The notes under the pieces were generated by a model. The model made no database searches. It saw nothing but the letters and a program-made list of their open reading frames with translations, and was not told the origin of the DNA. Positions 26,704-39,056 of a stretch of DNA of 64,000 nt are shown here, one piece after another (positions within the stretch are counted from its first letter, which is position 1; every line of letters starts with the position of its first letter). Made by a program: the position numbers and the translations under genes. This DNA comes from Membranipora membranacea (Eukaryota > Bryozoa > Gymnolaemata > Cheilostomatida > Membraniporidae). The stretch is from assembly GCA_914767715.1 (NCBI GenBank), contig OU612066.1:37298283-37362282 (forward strand). Reading direction: 5' to 3'.

Positions 26704-27012
26704 GTGTTACATACTATATAATAACTCTATGGGTGTTACATACTATATAATAACCCTATGGGTGTTACATACTATATAATAACCCTATGGGTGTTACATA
26801 CTATATAATAACTCTATGGGTGTTACATACTATATAATAACCCTATGGGTGTTACATACTATATAATAACCCTATGGGTGTTACATACTATATAATAACT
26901 CTATGGGTGTTACATACTATATAATAACCCTATGGGTGTTACATACTATATAATAACTCTATGGGTGTTACATACTATATAATAACTCTATGGGTGTTAC
27001 ATACTATATACT
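26704..27012 (+). repeat. 29-bp tandem array, about 10.6 copies
   Basis: The unit is GTGTTACATACTATATAATAA followed by CTCTATGG or CCCTATGG. Copies are nearly identical, differing mainly by CTC versus CCC. The last copy is cut after ACTATATA. The unit shares AATAACTCTATGG with the end of the palindrome at 15010-15089. Confidence 0.95.
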
Positions 27013-28165
27013 TATAGTGTGTAGGCAATGAACTTTTAGGATAATGGAAGCTGGTATCATAAATTGCATGAATAAGATGAAAAAAGACAAGAAGAAACAG
27101 AGAGTGGCAAACAAAAATACAAGTTAACAACATTAGGTAGGATTAAATGATAATGATTCATGAGGCTTGGTTGATTTAGTTACAAATGTATGAAAAATAT
27201 TTAATAAAGGCTGATTTGCCTAGGTTTGATCTAAATGAGGGTTTAATTATTATGGTGACCCTGTACTTGTCATTTGTGCTATAAATCATTCATCATTGCC
27301 AGATACTCAAATCCAAATTTTCATTAAATCTTGCTTTTTACATTTAATTTTCAACATTATCCTACACCGGATTTTACCTCATTTTGGACGGTGAGGGGAT
27401 TAGGTATTTTTAAGATCCATCAGGTATACCTATGCCTATGGAGTCAGCCTGTGTTGCCAAGCAATAGCATGGGTTGCTGGATGTGTCCCTGCCTGCCTGC
27501 CTGTTACTGTTTTTCACTACAAATGGATGGATTTTAGATTGTATCTAAATTTTAAGGTGTTGAGAATTTTATTATAAAAACTAACTTTGGTTGAAGAGCA
27601 CATTCACTTTTGAGCATCAATTTATTATTGTATATAATTGTTTTATATCTTAATGGTTTTGGGTTCCGATACTTCTTCTCCCCTCCCCCTTCCCTTTATG
27701 ATATACAATACCTCATACAATTTTTAACCGATACAGGTCACTGTACATCACACAACTTATAGCGTCACACCTAAAAATAAAAGCAGGAGAAGACAACTAC
27801 ACGTTACAACCAACTTCCAGGTCAGATTATTTAGGAACGCAGTATAAATTTTGATCACATATATATTTCTTTTTTTTCATTTGTTTTAATTATAATATTC
27901 AGAGGAATTCAATAAATAATAACATTTTTAACTGAATCAATTGTATGCGCGTCTGGTTGACAAAGAAGCCCGGAGCAATCCAACTACACCTTGTTGTGTA
28001 CACGGCCCAATCTGCTTCTCACAATATTATAGATTGTATTTATTTTACATCCTCGAGTATTAACCTTCCATATTCATCTTTTCCTGTAGAAAGAGGCGTT
28101 TTTTTGTGTGTTATATTTTGTCAATGAAGAGTTCATTATCAATGCATCAGGGAGGGCTGGATATA

Positions 28166-28209
28166 CATCACTCACTCTAACCAGGGAGGGTGGGATCCCA
28201 CCCTCCCTG
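28166..28209. repeat. GC-rich palindromic element, copy 2
   Basis: Same core as at 11787-11828 (GGGAGGGTGGG around GGATCC), with flanks TCTAACCA and GCTCTAAC. It reads as the reverse complement of copy 1, so the two are inverted relative to each other. Confidence 0.85.
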
Positions 28210-28927
28210 CTCTAACTGAAAGAACCCCTAAAGTTGTCCTCACTTGTTCTGGTCAAAGTCCATCAGTTGTATATTATGGACTGACTGCAACCTGATTGGC
28301 TAACATGGTATTTACCAAAGAAGGAAGGAAGCTGATTGGTTCATTATTGATTTCCAGTGTTATGATTGGTTTGATGTACTCAAGGACAGTGTAATGTCAT
28401 GTCAGCATCATGATGATGAATGTTTGGTTGTTGTGTGATATGTTTAGAATAATATGCTTCCTTCCATTCACATTCAGTTTTCCTCCAAGAGTCAACAGTG
28501 AAGGTTGGTATTCCTTTTTTTTGGTCATGTTTATTCAATAAAAGCAAAAGGATAGACCTGCAAAGACATCAATAAGCATAATGAAGCTCAGCCTTGCTCA
28601 CTACTTTATTATTATAACTATAAATAATAATATTAGTCCATTGAATTCCATATCTGGAATAGCATCATTAGCTTTCTTTTGCAAAACAAAGGGCTTGCAA
28701 AAATAGCCAGTCCGTAGTAGCAATCTAGAAATGCCCTAATCATCGACACTGTATGGGGTATAATTACTGTTTGCAATTTTGTAAACAAGACAATTTCTCA
28801 GGCTAATTATTCATGCTACTAGGGACAGCCAATCAGATAACAGTCAGATGGGTCCCTGTGTTTAGTGTCCTAACCGTATAACGCTATGATACTATTTCCA
28901 TTCTAAGAGAAGAATCTAATTCAGTGT

Positions 28928-28955
28928 ATTAGTCATACAACAATGTATGACTAAT
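28928..28955. repeat. Perfect 12-bp hairpin
   Basis: ATTAGTCATACA and TGTATGACTAAT pair perfectly around ACAA. Isolated in intergenic DNA. Confidence 0.7.
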
Positions 28956-29206
28956 ATTATTACAGTAACAATACATAAATAAGATACACATGCATGATGT
29001 GTGTATCGTATGTATGTATTTATGAGCAAGGAAGGAGTATATTACAAGCCAGTCCAGTTTTTTTGGCTATGATTATTGGCCAAAAACACCACACTGTGAC
29101 CAATCAGAGCTCACACATTTATTTAGGGCCTGGCTAAGCTCACCCACACACTCTCTGCTCACAGTAAGTATCACAGACAGGCCAGGGCGACTCCAAAACC
29201 TGGGTG

Positions 29207-29556
29207 CAGGGGCGTAGATTCTAAAAATTTTCACTCACTGACTTTTTAGAGATGAGCATAATGATCGGGCGGGGAGGAAATTTTTGCATATCGGTAGCAA
29301 AATAGTGCAAGCAGAGAGGTATTTCAATAGCTCACTGAGCTGTTGGGTACTTTCAGAAAACAACTCAATAGCAGTAGAAGATTACGGTTAAAATGCTCCA
29401 GTTATAAAGCACCCATTTGAAAAAAAAACTGACAATGATGGGATTCGAACCCACAACAATCTCATTAACAGTGATTACAGAGCAGACGCTCTACACACTG
29501 AGCTAATCAGCCACTCACGGAAATCAGTGGGCCGTGAGTGCTAATATACGCCACTG
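29207..29556. mobile_element. hAT-like non-autonomous element (MITE), 350 bp
   Basis: The left end CAGGGGCGTAGATT and the reversed right end CAGTGGCGTATATT form imperfect terminal inverted repeats of the CAG(G/T)GGCG type typical of hAT transposons. The element is bracketed by a perfect 8-bp direct repeat CCTGGGTG (29199-29206 and 29557-29564); 8-bp target duplication is a hAT hallmark. No transposase ORF, so it is non-autonomous. Its interior contains a tRNA-like sequence. The intact duplication suggests fairly recent insertion. Confidence 0.85.
29432..29514 (-). pseudogene. tRNA-like sequence inside the hAT-like element
   Basis: On the minus strand it reads TTAGCTCAGTGTGTAGAGC (D-arm, A-box) and, further on, GTGGGTTCGAATCCCA (T-arm, B-box). 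The D and T stems pair, but the acceptor and anticodon stems do not pair convincingly and the segment between them is too long for a normal variable loop. I read it as a degenerate tRNA or SINE head rather than a functional tRNA. Pol III promoter boxes are still recognisable. Confidence 0.55.
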
Positions 29557-30284
29557 CCTGGGTGGGTCTCTGCCCATGTTTAATCAGCCCAGGTCTCGCA
29601 GAAGAACTGTGGGATGGACGTATTAATAAGTTAGTTAGCCATCTTTGTGTATTATTTTGCAAGCATTACAGAACAAAAGTCAGTTGTAAAATACCCTTTA
29701 CCAGTGGTTCCTACATATTGTAGCAGCGGGTGGATTGTGTTTACCCATAAATGAGTATAGCAAAAGTGGAGAACTGAGGCTGGCATACACGTTCCCCAAC
29801 CATCGATCACACACACCCAACATGCCTTCAGACAGGCAAACTTTGCCTGCCATTGTACTCCTTTGTTCACCAAACAAGAGGCCTTTTGTTATACAACTCT
29901 CATAGGTCTCTTGGGACATGTCTCCTAGACATCGGCCCCCAGGGCCTATCCAACAGGGTCTTTTAGAACTGTACTTCATTTTGTAATGAATATGATGATC
30001 AGTATCTCACTCATAACTACCCAACCAACATGGTAAGACAGGCCTTCTTTAGTTGGTGTAAGTCCAATGGTCGAGTGCCTCAGTGGTCTATAGCTATAGC
30101 GCCCCTCTTGCTCCTACCCCACCTGGCTCTACCCCTTTAAAACCCATGGATGAGAGAGAGAGAGACAGCAAGAAACATATCATAGTGAAGACAACAGTCT
30201 CATTATTCAGACTAGTTCTGCACAGATACTTTCATTTAGATATCTCTAATCTGTATTGTTATAAAGTGACACACAGGAAGAAAA

Positions 30285-33200
30285 ATGAGTGACTTTGACG
30301 GGGTACTGGATTCGCTTGGGGGATTTGGATCCTATCAGAGACAAGTTTTCTTACTGGTTAGCGCTTTCGAGACTCCTGCAGCATGGGCGATGTTACTTCC
30401 TGTATTCATCGGGGCAACTCCTAAGTGGTGGCTTCTACCCTCATCAGGTAAGATTCTGTTTCTCTTCATCCTACTGTACATCAGTTTATGTGAGATACAG
30501 CATTGGATGACTGACAATTTTAGGATGTTGATACAACCGCTATTAAATTTACAATGACTTGGTATTCATGGTAAAAACAAATACAGATTTAACATGACTC
30601 AAAATGCCGGCAAAGTCTAGAGTGAAGAGCTATTTTCAATAACATTGAACTATAAATAGAAGATAGTTCTTGTGGTAACATAACTTCTGCATTATATACA
30701 TGTTATGGTTATGGTTTTTGCAACTGACTTTCACATACTTTAATACTCATGGTGTATAATATTCAGGCCTTATACTATCACTGCTGTATTTATTACAGGT
30801 TCAGATTATGCTCAGAATAATACAAACCTATCCGAGTCTGCCGTGTGGCTCAACGAAGGGCTCTGTCCTAATAAGAGTGATATGATAGAGTCACAGTCTA
30901 CAACGTGTGATCATGTGGCTTTTGATGATTCATTCACCTCTATAGTCACACAGGTAATAATATTTTCTCACACTGAACAGACCAACATCACGCTGTTAAT
31001 CCCATGCCATGCCATAAAGTTTTTGGTAAGAAAAGTTTTTTGATGACAGGGATCTGTTAATTTAATGAATGAATGAGACAGACATATTTAGACTTTGATG
31101 GTCTATATTTGTATCTTGATGTGTAAAGCATAGTCCGTCTCCTGAAAGTTTGTAGCACTTACCCACCAATATCGAAAATTATATCCCAAGTTATTTTTAG
31201 ACTGTTTCGTATATATTTTGCTACGTAGTGTTTCAAATACAGGCCAATAATCCCTGCCAATCAATAACCCATAACCCATTAACCCAATTAAAATCATCAG
31301 TTTATGATACTTTAATTGCTTCTAATATAAAATAGAGGTGAAGTCTTATTACATAACAACTATGAGATAACTGTCTGGTTGAAACTGTTTACGATTTTGA
31401 AGGATGCCAACCTCAATCTGTCTGAGCTACGAAAACAACAATATTGTTTTATCACCATGCTTCCTACTCTACATATTAATGGTGTTTATTAATATCTCAA
31501 ATATCACTAGTAGGTGATAAAAGACCTGTGGAATGTTAAAACTAAAATATCACTGGGATACAACTAGAGAACTAATGGGTGCTTTTTTCTTAATTTTCCA
31601 TCCAATTCACAGTCTTTCCTTGTTTGGTGACTAAAGAATTCTCAATTTTCTGGTATGAAACATCTCATCTTTGCGATCAAAATAAAAAAGTTTGAATCAC
31701 TGAATACCATGCGCATGAATAGGAGGTATCAATAACTGGGAGCATATGGCTCAGACGCCTCTCAAGTTATATGATATGAGAGTTGGCACTCAGAGGCCTA
31801 AAATTAATGGACAAGTGTTGAAGATTGTCTGATAAAAAGGATGTAAGTATTGCTTGTTATCTTGTAAAAATGTTGAGCACAAAAATAACATCTTGACAAA
31901 ATACCCAAAATCAAGATAAGTTTTTTGTGTACAGGTGCGCTGAACATACTGTCCCTATTCTTATCAAAGTACATTAAAAACAGTTATGAAACAGGAGCAT
32001 TAAGTATACCTTTAATAAACCTGCTTATAAATCTCTAATCTGCTTGGTTCCCTCCAAATATGTAATTTGATTTTATCGGACACAAAAAAGATGGCAGCAT
32101 ATATTTGTGAAAATATCATGACATGATGTAGTCGCTGTTGCGGTAGTGCTGTTAACATAACATAATGGCAATCCTGGTATCTGAAATCATTTTAGAAAAA
32201 TAAGATACACTTTTCAAGATTTATCTAGGTTCAAATGTTCAATGTAATTAATTAAAGATTGACTGGAAAACAGCTGTTCTAAAATCTGGGATAATGACAC
32301 CAGATTTTGACCTACCCTGTCGGATGCTTGCTCTTGCATCATTATATTTTCCTTTCTGTTAAAAATACTTCACTGAATGTGTTTCATGAGGAGACTATTC
32401 TAGCTGCCTTATGCTTATCACTTGGCAAGTTATTCTTTTTCCAATTGATCCCATTAGTAACTAAAAATACAAAGTTGTGCTATATATTCAAGGCGATTTA
32501 TTTTTTCGGCGATTTCGACACATTACATAACACATTGCATAGATTAACAAAATAAAATAGAAATTGAGAATTTTATGTGCGTGTTCCAAATTAAAAGAAG
32601 GACAGCCATAACGTAACGCATTACACAAATCAACCAAAAAATAGGAATTTCAGAATTCCATGCACATGATATTATCCAAAAAAAGACAGCCATTCTGTTA
32701 CTCAACATAACACTATTACATAACTTAGTGCAGATCTTATCTTGCTACAGTTTATTGTCAATCTTGCATAAAAATAACGTCATAATTTGGCCCAGTAAGA
32801 AGGCTTCATGGACAAATATTTCATCAGCACAATCATAATATCCATCACTTCAATTGTCGCCGGATTTAAAAATGTAAAATTTTATTTTGACCATATCTGA
32901 ATCCCTAAAATGACTGTTGCTACAGCACCAGTTCCAGGGGTAGAACAGATTTACAAAAATAATTAGATATTTGACACTAACCTCTAACAGAGATACCTAA
33001 ATGATCTGAAAATTATCCATTGACCTTCACACATTGCCTCCTCTGTCCTATAGATTGACCTTCACCCTTAAGGTTTTGTAATATTGAGTTAACCCAATGT
33101 CTGTGCACTTTATCTACTGAAATAGCAGGCTGATGAGGGAGGGGGGGGGGTGAGACGTAGATTCTTTACAATTAACAAGCATTAAGTAATCCAAATGGGG

Positions 33201-36200
33201 CACCTCTGATGAATTTACTTTACAGCTTATTTGACTTCACAGCAATGAGTTATACTTTACAGCTAATTCCATCATGAGTTTTACTCTTCATTTATCGTGG
33301 TGACTAAACCCTTCATAGTGATTTTTTTTCTATTTGTAGTTTTGTTTGATATGTGATATGAAATATGTAAGTGATCTTATAACCACTCTACAGATGGTAG
33401 GGCTGGTCATCGGTGCTACCATCTCAGGACAGATAGCTGATATATACGGTAAGGGGAAGGTTTGTAAATCTCGTACTTTGCTACGAGTTTGAGGGCTAAA
33501 TACGTCCAACCAGCATTGTGTGGTAGCTCACAATCAAAGTTTTTGTAATGGTATCCCACGAAACCCGACCGGTTCTTGAACATTTTATTGTTTTTGAAGC
33601 CAAAAGTAGGTTTCTCGCTGTCTGTGAAGTCAAGCTTACAGTGATTAGAATGTCTTAGTGATAGTAACATATACATTATAATTTACAGTGTACAAATTTG
33701 TCGACCAGTACGAGTAGGCCTACGGAAAGCATTGTCATAGCTAGATTCTACTTAATAAAACAGTGGTCCGCCCCTAAGCCTTGTTTAATGGTCGCTGTAT
33801 GTCTATATTCAACATTGCAGTTCATGCATTGGTAAGACTGTCATACTATTATATTGTGAGAATCCGAATCCGACTGAAATAGATAACACACGGTAATTTT
33901 TTTACAACAAAGATTTATGTTGTTTGTATTTTTCAGGCAGAAAAAAGGTACTGTTTGTAACTTACCTTCTTCTTCTGGTGTCTAACTTTGCCTCAGGTTT
34001 CGCTAATAGCTGGCAGCTATACGCGGCAATACGTCTAGTGGTAGGAGCCGCAATCGGAGGTATGTACATCAATATATGTCGTAATCAGCTTAGAAACAAT
34101 AACTGATGGGATTAAAGTTCTGAATGTATTTAATATCCATGATATTTTCGGTGGTGGTCATCATTGGTCAGGTGGGTATCTAAGATAAGTACCAGAGAGG
34201 CCTGCTAACAACAAAAACAACAACAACAACACAAGCCAATAACACCGCTACCCCTGTCAGCCATTACGTAGTATAAGATTAGCCTTATCTAAAAGCTTTC
34301 AATGTCCAATCCATGTCCGGTAACCATTAGGTTATTATATACTATGAGTATATAATAACCTGATGCCGGTATCACGCCGCATAATATCAACGACGCACGT
34401 GCAGCTACACACTATAACGCTATCTAGCTAGGCAGTTATATATGTCTGTATAATTTTGCATGATTTGAGGAAGCTTTTGTTAAAACTCTTTCCAACCTTA
34501 TTTCATTGAAGGGATGTTGGTAGTGAATTTCATACTACCAATAGAATACGTTGGTATAAAGTGGAGAACGTTTTGTGGTTGTGTCGGGTTATGGGCTATA
34601 GGCGTGATGTCACTTCCTGGCATGGCCTACTTTTTACGTAACTGGAGTCACCTTTGTATCGCCACATCATGTGCCGGGATGCCACTGCTTGCTCTGTGGT
34701 GGTAAGATACACATCGTTGTGTAAAGGTGTGATAGTGGTGTGGCTTATTATCATTTATAGTAACATTACATCACATTACATTCCACAGGTCCCCCCTCAC
34801 CAGGTCCCCCCTCACCAGGTCCCCCCTCACCAGGTCCCCCCTCACCAGGTCCCCCCTCACCAGGTCCCCCCTCACCAGGTCCCCCCTCACCAGGTCCCCC
34901 CTCACCAGGTCCCCCCTCACCAGGTCCCCCCTCACCAGGTCCCCCCTCACCAGGTCCCCCCTCACCACTGCATTATTGCAAAGATTCTATAGATATCCTA
35001 CTCTATCACATTAACTTACACATAGACTCTAACATTCCCACATACTCTATCATTAACGCACACTACAAATGCACACAACTATTATATGCACATTGCATGC
35101 ACACTACAACGCGCACATAGACTATAATATTCACATAGACTCCAATATCACACGGACTATATTTTTCAAGCGTTTCTCTACTAATCTCAAGTCAATTATG
35201 GCAGCTGTATGCCAGGTAAGGCTTGTTTGCATTATATCCTATATGTGAGGAAACGGTTGGGGTGGCTGTTAATTACCATTCTGCGCATGCTCAGCTCTGG
35301 GCATGAGCTGATCTCTGCAAAATTGAGTCTCGGAATTCCGAAGCCATCTGATTGGCTACCTGCTCTGGTGGCACACTCTCAAATGCGTGCGGAATTGTTA
35401 GAAAGAGTTATCCTCTATTGTTACTATTAGCTAAATTTGACTGGCAATTTATGCAAGGGGTGTCCTCTCTCCCCAGACCAAAATTGCAATCAGAACCCAG
35501 ACTAAACTCATTGTTCTTGCACATGCGCAAATTCAAGTCACGCATGATACATACTTAGCCTTACGACATTCTCTTTGTGGTAATGATAGCCTAGTTTATC
35601 AGTGATCTACATGCCCAGTCAGATCACGAGAGTCAGTATGGTTAATTGCTTCTTTTTGTGACCACTGGGCACCGGTGGTTGATATTGGCATGCCAAAAAC
35701 AGTGAACTGTACCATAATTTGAGCATGACCGTTAGGGTTGTTTTAGAACCAGTGGAATAGACCTCACATTACCTAGTGATTCCTGCCGCATACCTTTATA
35801 TGATTATGATGTTTACCTGTTGTTCCATTTGTTAGCTTCTCAGTCTGCATGCTTTAAATATCTTTTGATCCTATTATTGGAAACAATGCATATTAAAAGT
35901 TGGCATTCCATAACAAATTAGATGTGCCCTAGACCATTTGTTGTCCCATTATCTTTGAGTACTGAAAGATCTGAAGGCATTCATTCATACCTACTACCTA
36001 GTCAGGGAATTACCAACAATAATTTTATGAAACCTTGTGAAGCTTGTGACACACAATTTAATTATTACATATTGAATGTTGTTTGTTTTTTGCTTACTGA
36101 CAGGTTTATACCTGAGAGCTGCCGATGGTTGGTCACCAGAGGTCGCTATGATGAAGCTGAGAAGATAATATTAGACATGGCGAGGCGTAATGGTAAACCT

Positions 36201-39056
36201 TTACCAGACCTCAGTCTATTGCGTAGCTTCGCTAAGGTAAGATAGGACCCTTGTAGAGCCGTCGGCAGAGTCGAGAATTTGTAGACGGAGTTGAATGTAC
36301 TTTTCCGGACAAACTTTGAAATTGTTTTTTTATGATGCAGTGATTAATTCTTCATGACCCTTTTATCATCCTTTTAATTCTAACATTTAAATAAAGGTCT
36401 AGAGCGCGTCTACCCACACTTATTTTTATTAAAATACAAAAGCATCTTGCCTTTTTTTCCGAGTAACATCTTACCTGCTCCTGCTTGCCAAGAATAGATT
36501 CAGCCAGACACATTTTCCAATACTCAATGATTCCTTTTCTATCTTTGCTTAACTCACTTTTTATAGCTGAAGACTGCACACTACTGTATGTTATGCAGTG
36601 GTATGCACACTACTGTATGTTATGTAATGGTATGCACACTACTGTATGTTATGCAGTGGTATGCACAGTACTGTATGTTGTACAGCGGTATGCACACTGC
36701 TGTATGTTATGCAGTGGTATGCACACTGCTGTATGTTATGCAGTGGTATGCACACTACTGTATGTTGTACAGTGCTGTATGTCGTATCTATCATCTTGTA
36801 ATTTTCCGTGTTTCTCTTGCAGACTGAGGAGGAACTGAAGAATCAGAGGAGAAAGTTCTCTTACTGGCATCTCTTTATTAATCCTAGATCTGCTCTCCTT
36901 ACTTGTATCTGTATGTATGCATGGTAAGCTTATATATATATAAAATATATAGTATATTATATATAGTATAGCTATATATGTACTTTATAAACTATCTCAT
37001 CTATCCTCACAGAATCAGGTCAGGGATCCACTCACTGTTAGTCTGTGCTGTAATATATGAATAATATCAAAATAGCGTGTATAATATGAATGAAGTCTTC
37101 TGTTCAACAATAACAAACTTAAGTGTAGTCTTATATTGAAATATTGTGATGTTTTTTCATTTTCCAAATACCTGTGTGACTGTGTTATTACTTTGAAAAA
37201 TGGGGAAAAAATTATTTGAAAATATTAGAAGGCGGTGTTCCAGTGCTTGTTATTTTCCTGTTACGTGACTATATTGAGTGATTGTTTATCTGAAGGTTTG
37301 CGAGTAGCTCAGTATATTACGGAGTCAGTTATAATATAAAGAATCTAGCCGGAGATCGATACCTCAATGTATTCTTATCTGGTCTGGTGGAGATCCCTGC
37401 TCTGATATTTGTTCTACTAGTAAATAACAGGTCAGTATTATGTACTCTGTATCGCCCCCTCCCCATCACTTTACAATCTAGTCCGACTTTTGAAGGGGAA
37501 TATCTATTCATATATGGACTTCATTCTCTCGTTTCTGTGGCACGCTTGCAAAGAAAAAGAAAAACTGCCTGGACGTGTACCTTTCATAGAACAGTAGAAC
37601 CAGGAAATTTGGGACAAACGCCGTAACTCCCTCATAGAACCAGGGAAGGAAACTTTGCATGTTGAAGTTATCTTCTCTACATATAGGGGAGATAACCTGT
37701 AAATATAAGACATGAGCCTGCCTGATATGTGTTTGCATAGCTGACATAGCATGACATAGCTGTCTTTTCTGAATATTTAGCTTCTTCCTTATATATAAGG
37801 AACCATAATGTATATTGTAGAATTGGGAGGAGATGGACTGTATTCACATTGTTCCTTATATCTGCCGTTTCTCTCGGTTCTATCATGATTATTGATTTAA
37901 CTCGTAAGTATAAACTGGTGCTTTATTTGATATCTTATTACATGATATATTTCACTCCAAAATTAAATTTTTTACCTGGAATAGTAGAATAGTAGAATTT
38001 TGTTCATTATGAACAGTACTGAGCAGTTACGTTGAACTTTTGTGTGACTTTGTGTGCTCTGCTGATGCTGTTCTGTAGGATTTGGTATGTAGCTTTGTGT
38101 TAATTTCCAATGGATGAGGCTTCGAAACATTGGCAGGGGGCCAAAAGCTAGAGAGACTGCCATGAAACAGGAATATAATCATATGAAGGATTTGGTTGGT
38201 TTTTGACCCACCTCTGTGTTCATATTTTCAATCATATTAATCCCCATATGACGTTTGACACAACATCGGTCTGATCTTCATATTCCTCATCTTCTTATTG
38301 CAGATTACACATCGGATGTTGCAGTGTTGGTGATGGCACTCATTGGTAAATCAGCGATAGCAGGAGGCTGGGCTGCGGTACAAGTTTTCTCCGCTGAGAA
38401 GTTCCCTACCTTACTGAGGAATCTTGGGATAGCTTCCTGTGCATTCGCGTCGAGGATAGGCGGAGTTATCGCTCCTCAGATAGTATCTCTGGTAAGGGAA
38501 AGGCCGATGAGAGAAAAATAGACTAAGGCTGAAATTCGTTTTTTTTCCTCGGGTTTTTAGCGAGGAAAAAAACCCTCACTTGCAGTAGTAAAGTCATTCT
38601 CTAAATATTTCATCATGATTTGTCATTCTGTATCTAAAAACATACTGATTGTGTAAATGAAGACAGTGTTATAAATATCAAGTATTAAAGTTTCTTGTAA
38701 CATACAGTTCCTATCGTATGAAGGTGTCTCCTTTTGAAATTGACTGATCTATGTCCCCACGGTGACTTGGTGAGTACATTTTTCTTTCTTTACAGAGTGA
38801 CAAGTTTTCCAGTTTACCGTTTGTTATATTCGGAGTTATCGCCCTGCTGTGCGCTGTGACTTCAGTAACCATGTCAGAAACAGCTAAACTTCCTCTTCCT
38901 GATAAAATTGAGACAAAAGAACGTCGCAAGAAACAACCAGATCCAGTCGAGCTTTCTGAACATCCTATATTAGGCGACCGTGAATCAGCTGAACGTCAAA
39001 TTAACCACGAATCTAACACTGCAGATTCAGAAAAACAGTCATTATCTGATCCGTAA
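30285..39056 (+). CDS. SLC22-family organic ion transporter
   Basis: Twelve-pass plasma-membrane transporter of the organic cation/carnitine/anion (MFS) family. Eleven exons join in frame to 546 aa, the usual family length: 30285-30447, 30799-30953, 33340-33448, 33937-34059, 34512-34701, 36104-36236, 36823-36923, 37296-37430, 37821-37903, 38304-38491 and 38796-39056. Seen: N-terminal FGSYQRQVF before TM1, a large first extracellular loop with NNTNLS sequons and Cys residues, FCLICDMKY before TM2, the MFS signature GQIADIYGRKK, PESCRWLVTRGRYDEAEKI after TM6, RIGRR between TM8 and TM9, and SETAKLPLPDKIE after TM12, equivalent to the family's ETxGxxLP end. The tail is hydrophilic and Glu/Lys/Ser-rich. 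Substrate cannot be told. Introns carry minisatellites. AATAAA near 39341 fits the transcript end. Confidence 0.92.
30954..33339 (+). other. Large SLC22 intron 2
   Basis: 2.4 kb between exons 2 and 3. No additional exon is needed, because exon 3 supplies the expected ICD-TM2 segment. AT-rich, with a G-rich run near 33138-33151; nothing else was recognised. Confidence 0.7.
34328..34363. repeat. AT-rich palindrome in SLC22 intron 4
   Basis: TAGGTTATTATATACT is mirrored by AGTATATAATAACCT with a TATG-like centre. The TATATAATAAC string resembles the 26704 array unit. Confidence 0.7.
34786..34965 (+). repeat. 15-bp minisatellite, 12 identical copies
   Basis: Twelve perfect copies of CAGGTCCCCCCTCAC in intron 5 of the SLC22 gene. 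Open on both strands because the unit is a multiple of three without stops, but it follows the exon 5 donor at 34702 and is not coding. Confidence 0.95.
36583..36775 (+). repeat. 29-bp minisatellite, about 6.6 copies
   Basis: Unit ACTGTATGTTATGCAGTGG plus TATGCACACT with scattered substitutions, in intron 6 of the SLC22 gene, ending about 45 bases before exon 7. Confidence 0.9.
38538..38573. repeat. Hairpin in SLC22 intron 10
   Basis: GTTTTTTTTCCTCG pairs with CGAGGAAAAAAAC around a 9-base loop. No function is evident. Confidence 0.7.

Larger units (their letters stand above)
23819..30284. other. Gene-poor stretch upstream of MIOX-C and SLC22
   Basis: No coding region could be supported over 6.4 kb. 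It should contain the promoters of MIOX-C (left) and of the SLC22 gene (right). Possible but unproven untranslated exons flanked by AG and GT lie near 27740-27822 and 28487-28502. Listed separately are an inverted repeat (24673-24738), a TTTA run, a 29-bp array, small hairpins (26130, 28928), a second GC-rich palindrome and a hAT-like MITE. Confidence 0.6.

Noticed and set aside
29432-29514. Functional tRNA gene
   Set aside because: Acceptor and anticodon stems do not pair and the spacing is wrong; it lies inside a transposable element.
33367-33393. A 27-base apparent intron with GTAAGT...CTACAG inside SLC22 exon 3
   Set aside because: It is too short for an intron, and its translation (VSDLITTLQ) fills exactly the expected TM2 start, so it is coding.
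34654-34992. Open frame with QVPPH repeats
   Set aside because: It is the translation of the intronic 15-bp minisatellite after the SLC22 exon 5 donor.
36485-36838. Open frame with repeated Met-His-Thr-Val-Cys-Tyr peptides
   Set aside because: It is the translation of the 29-bp intronic minisatellite; exon 7 is read in another frame.
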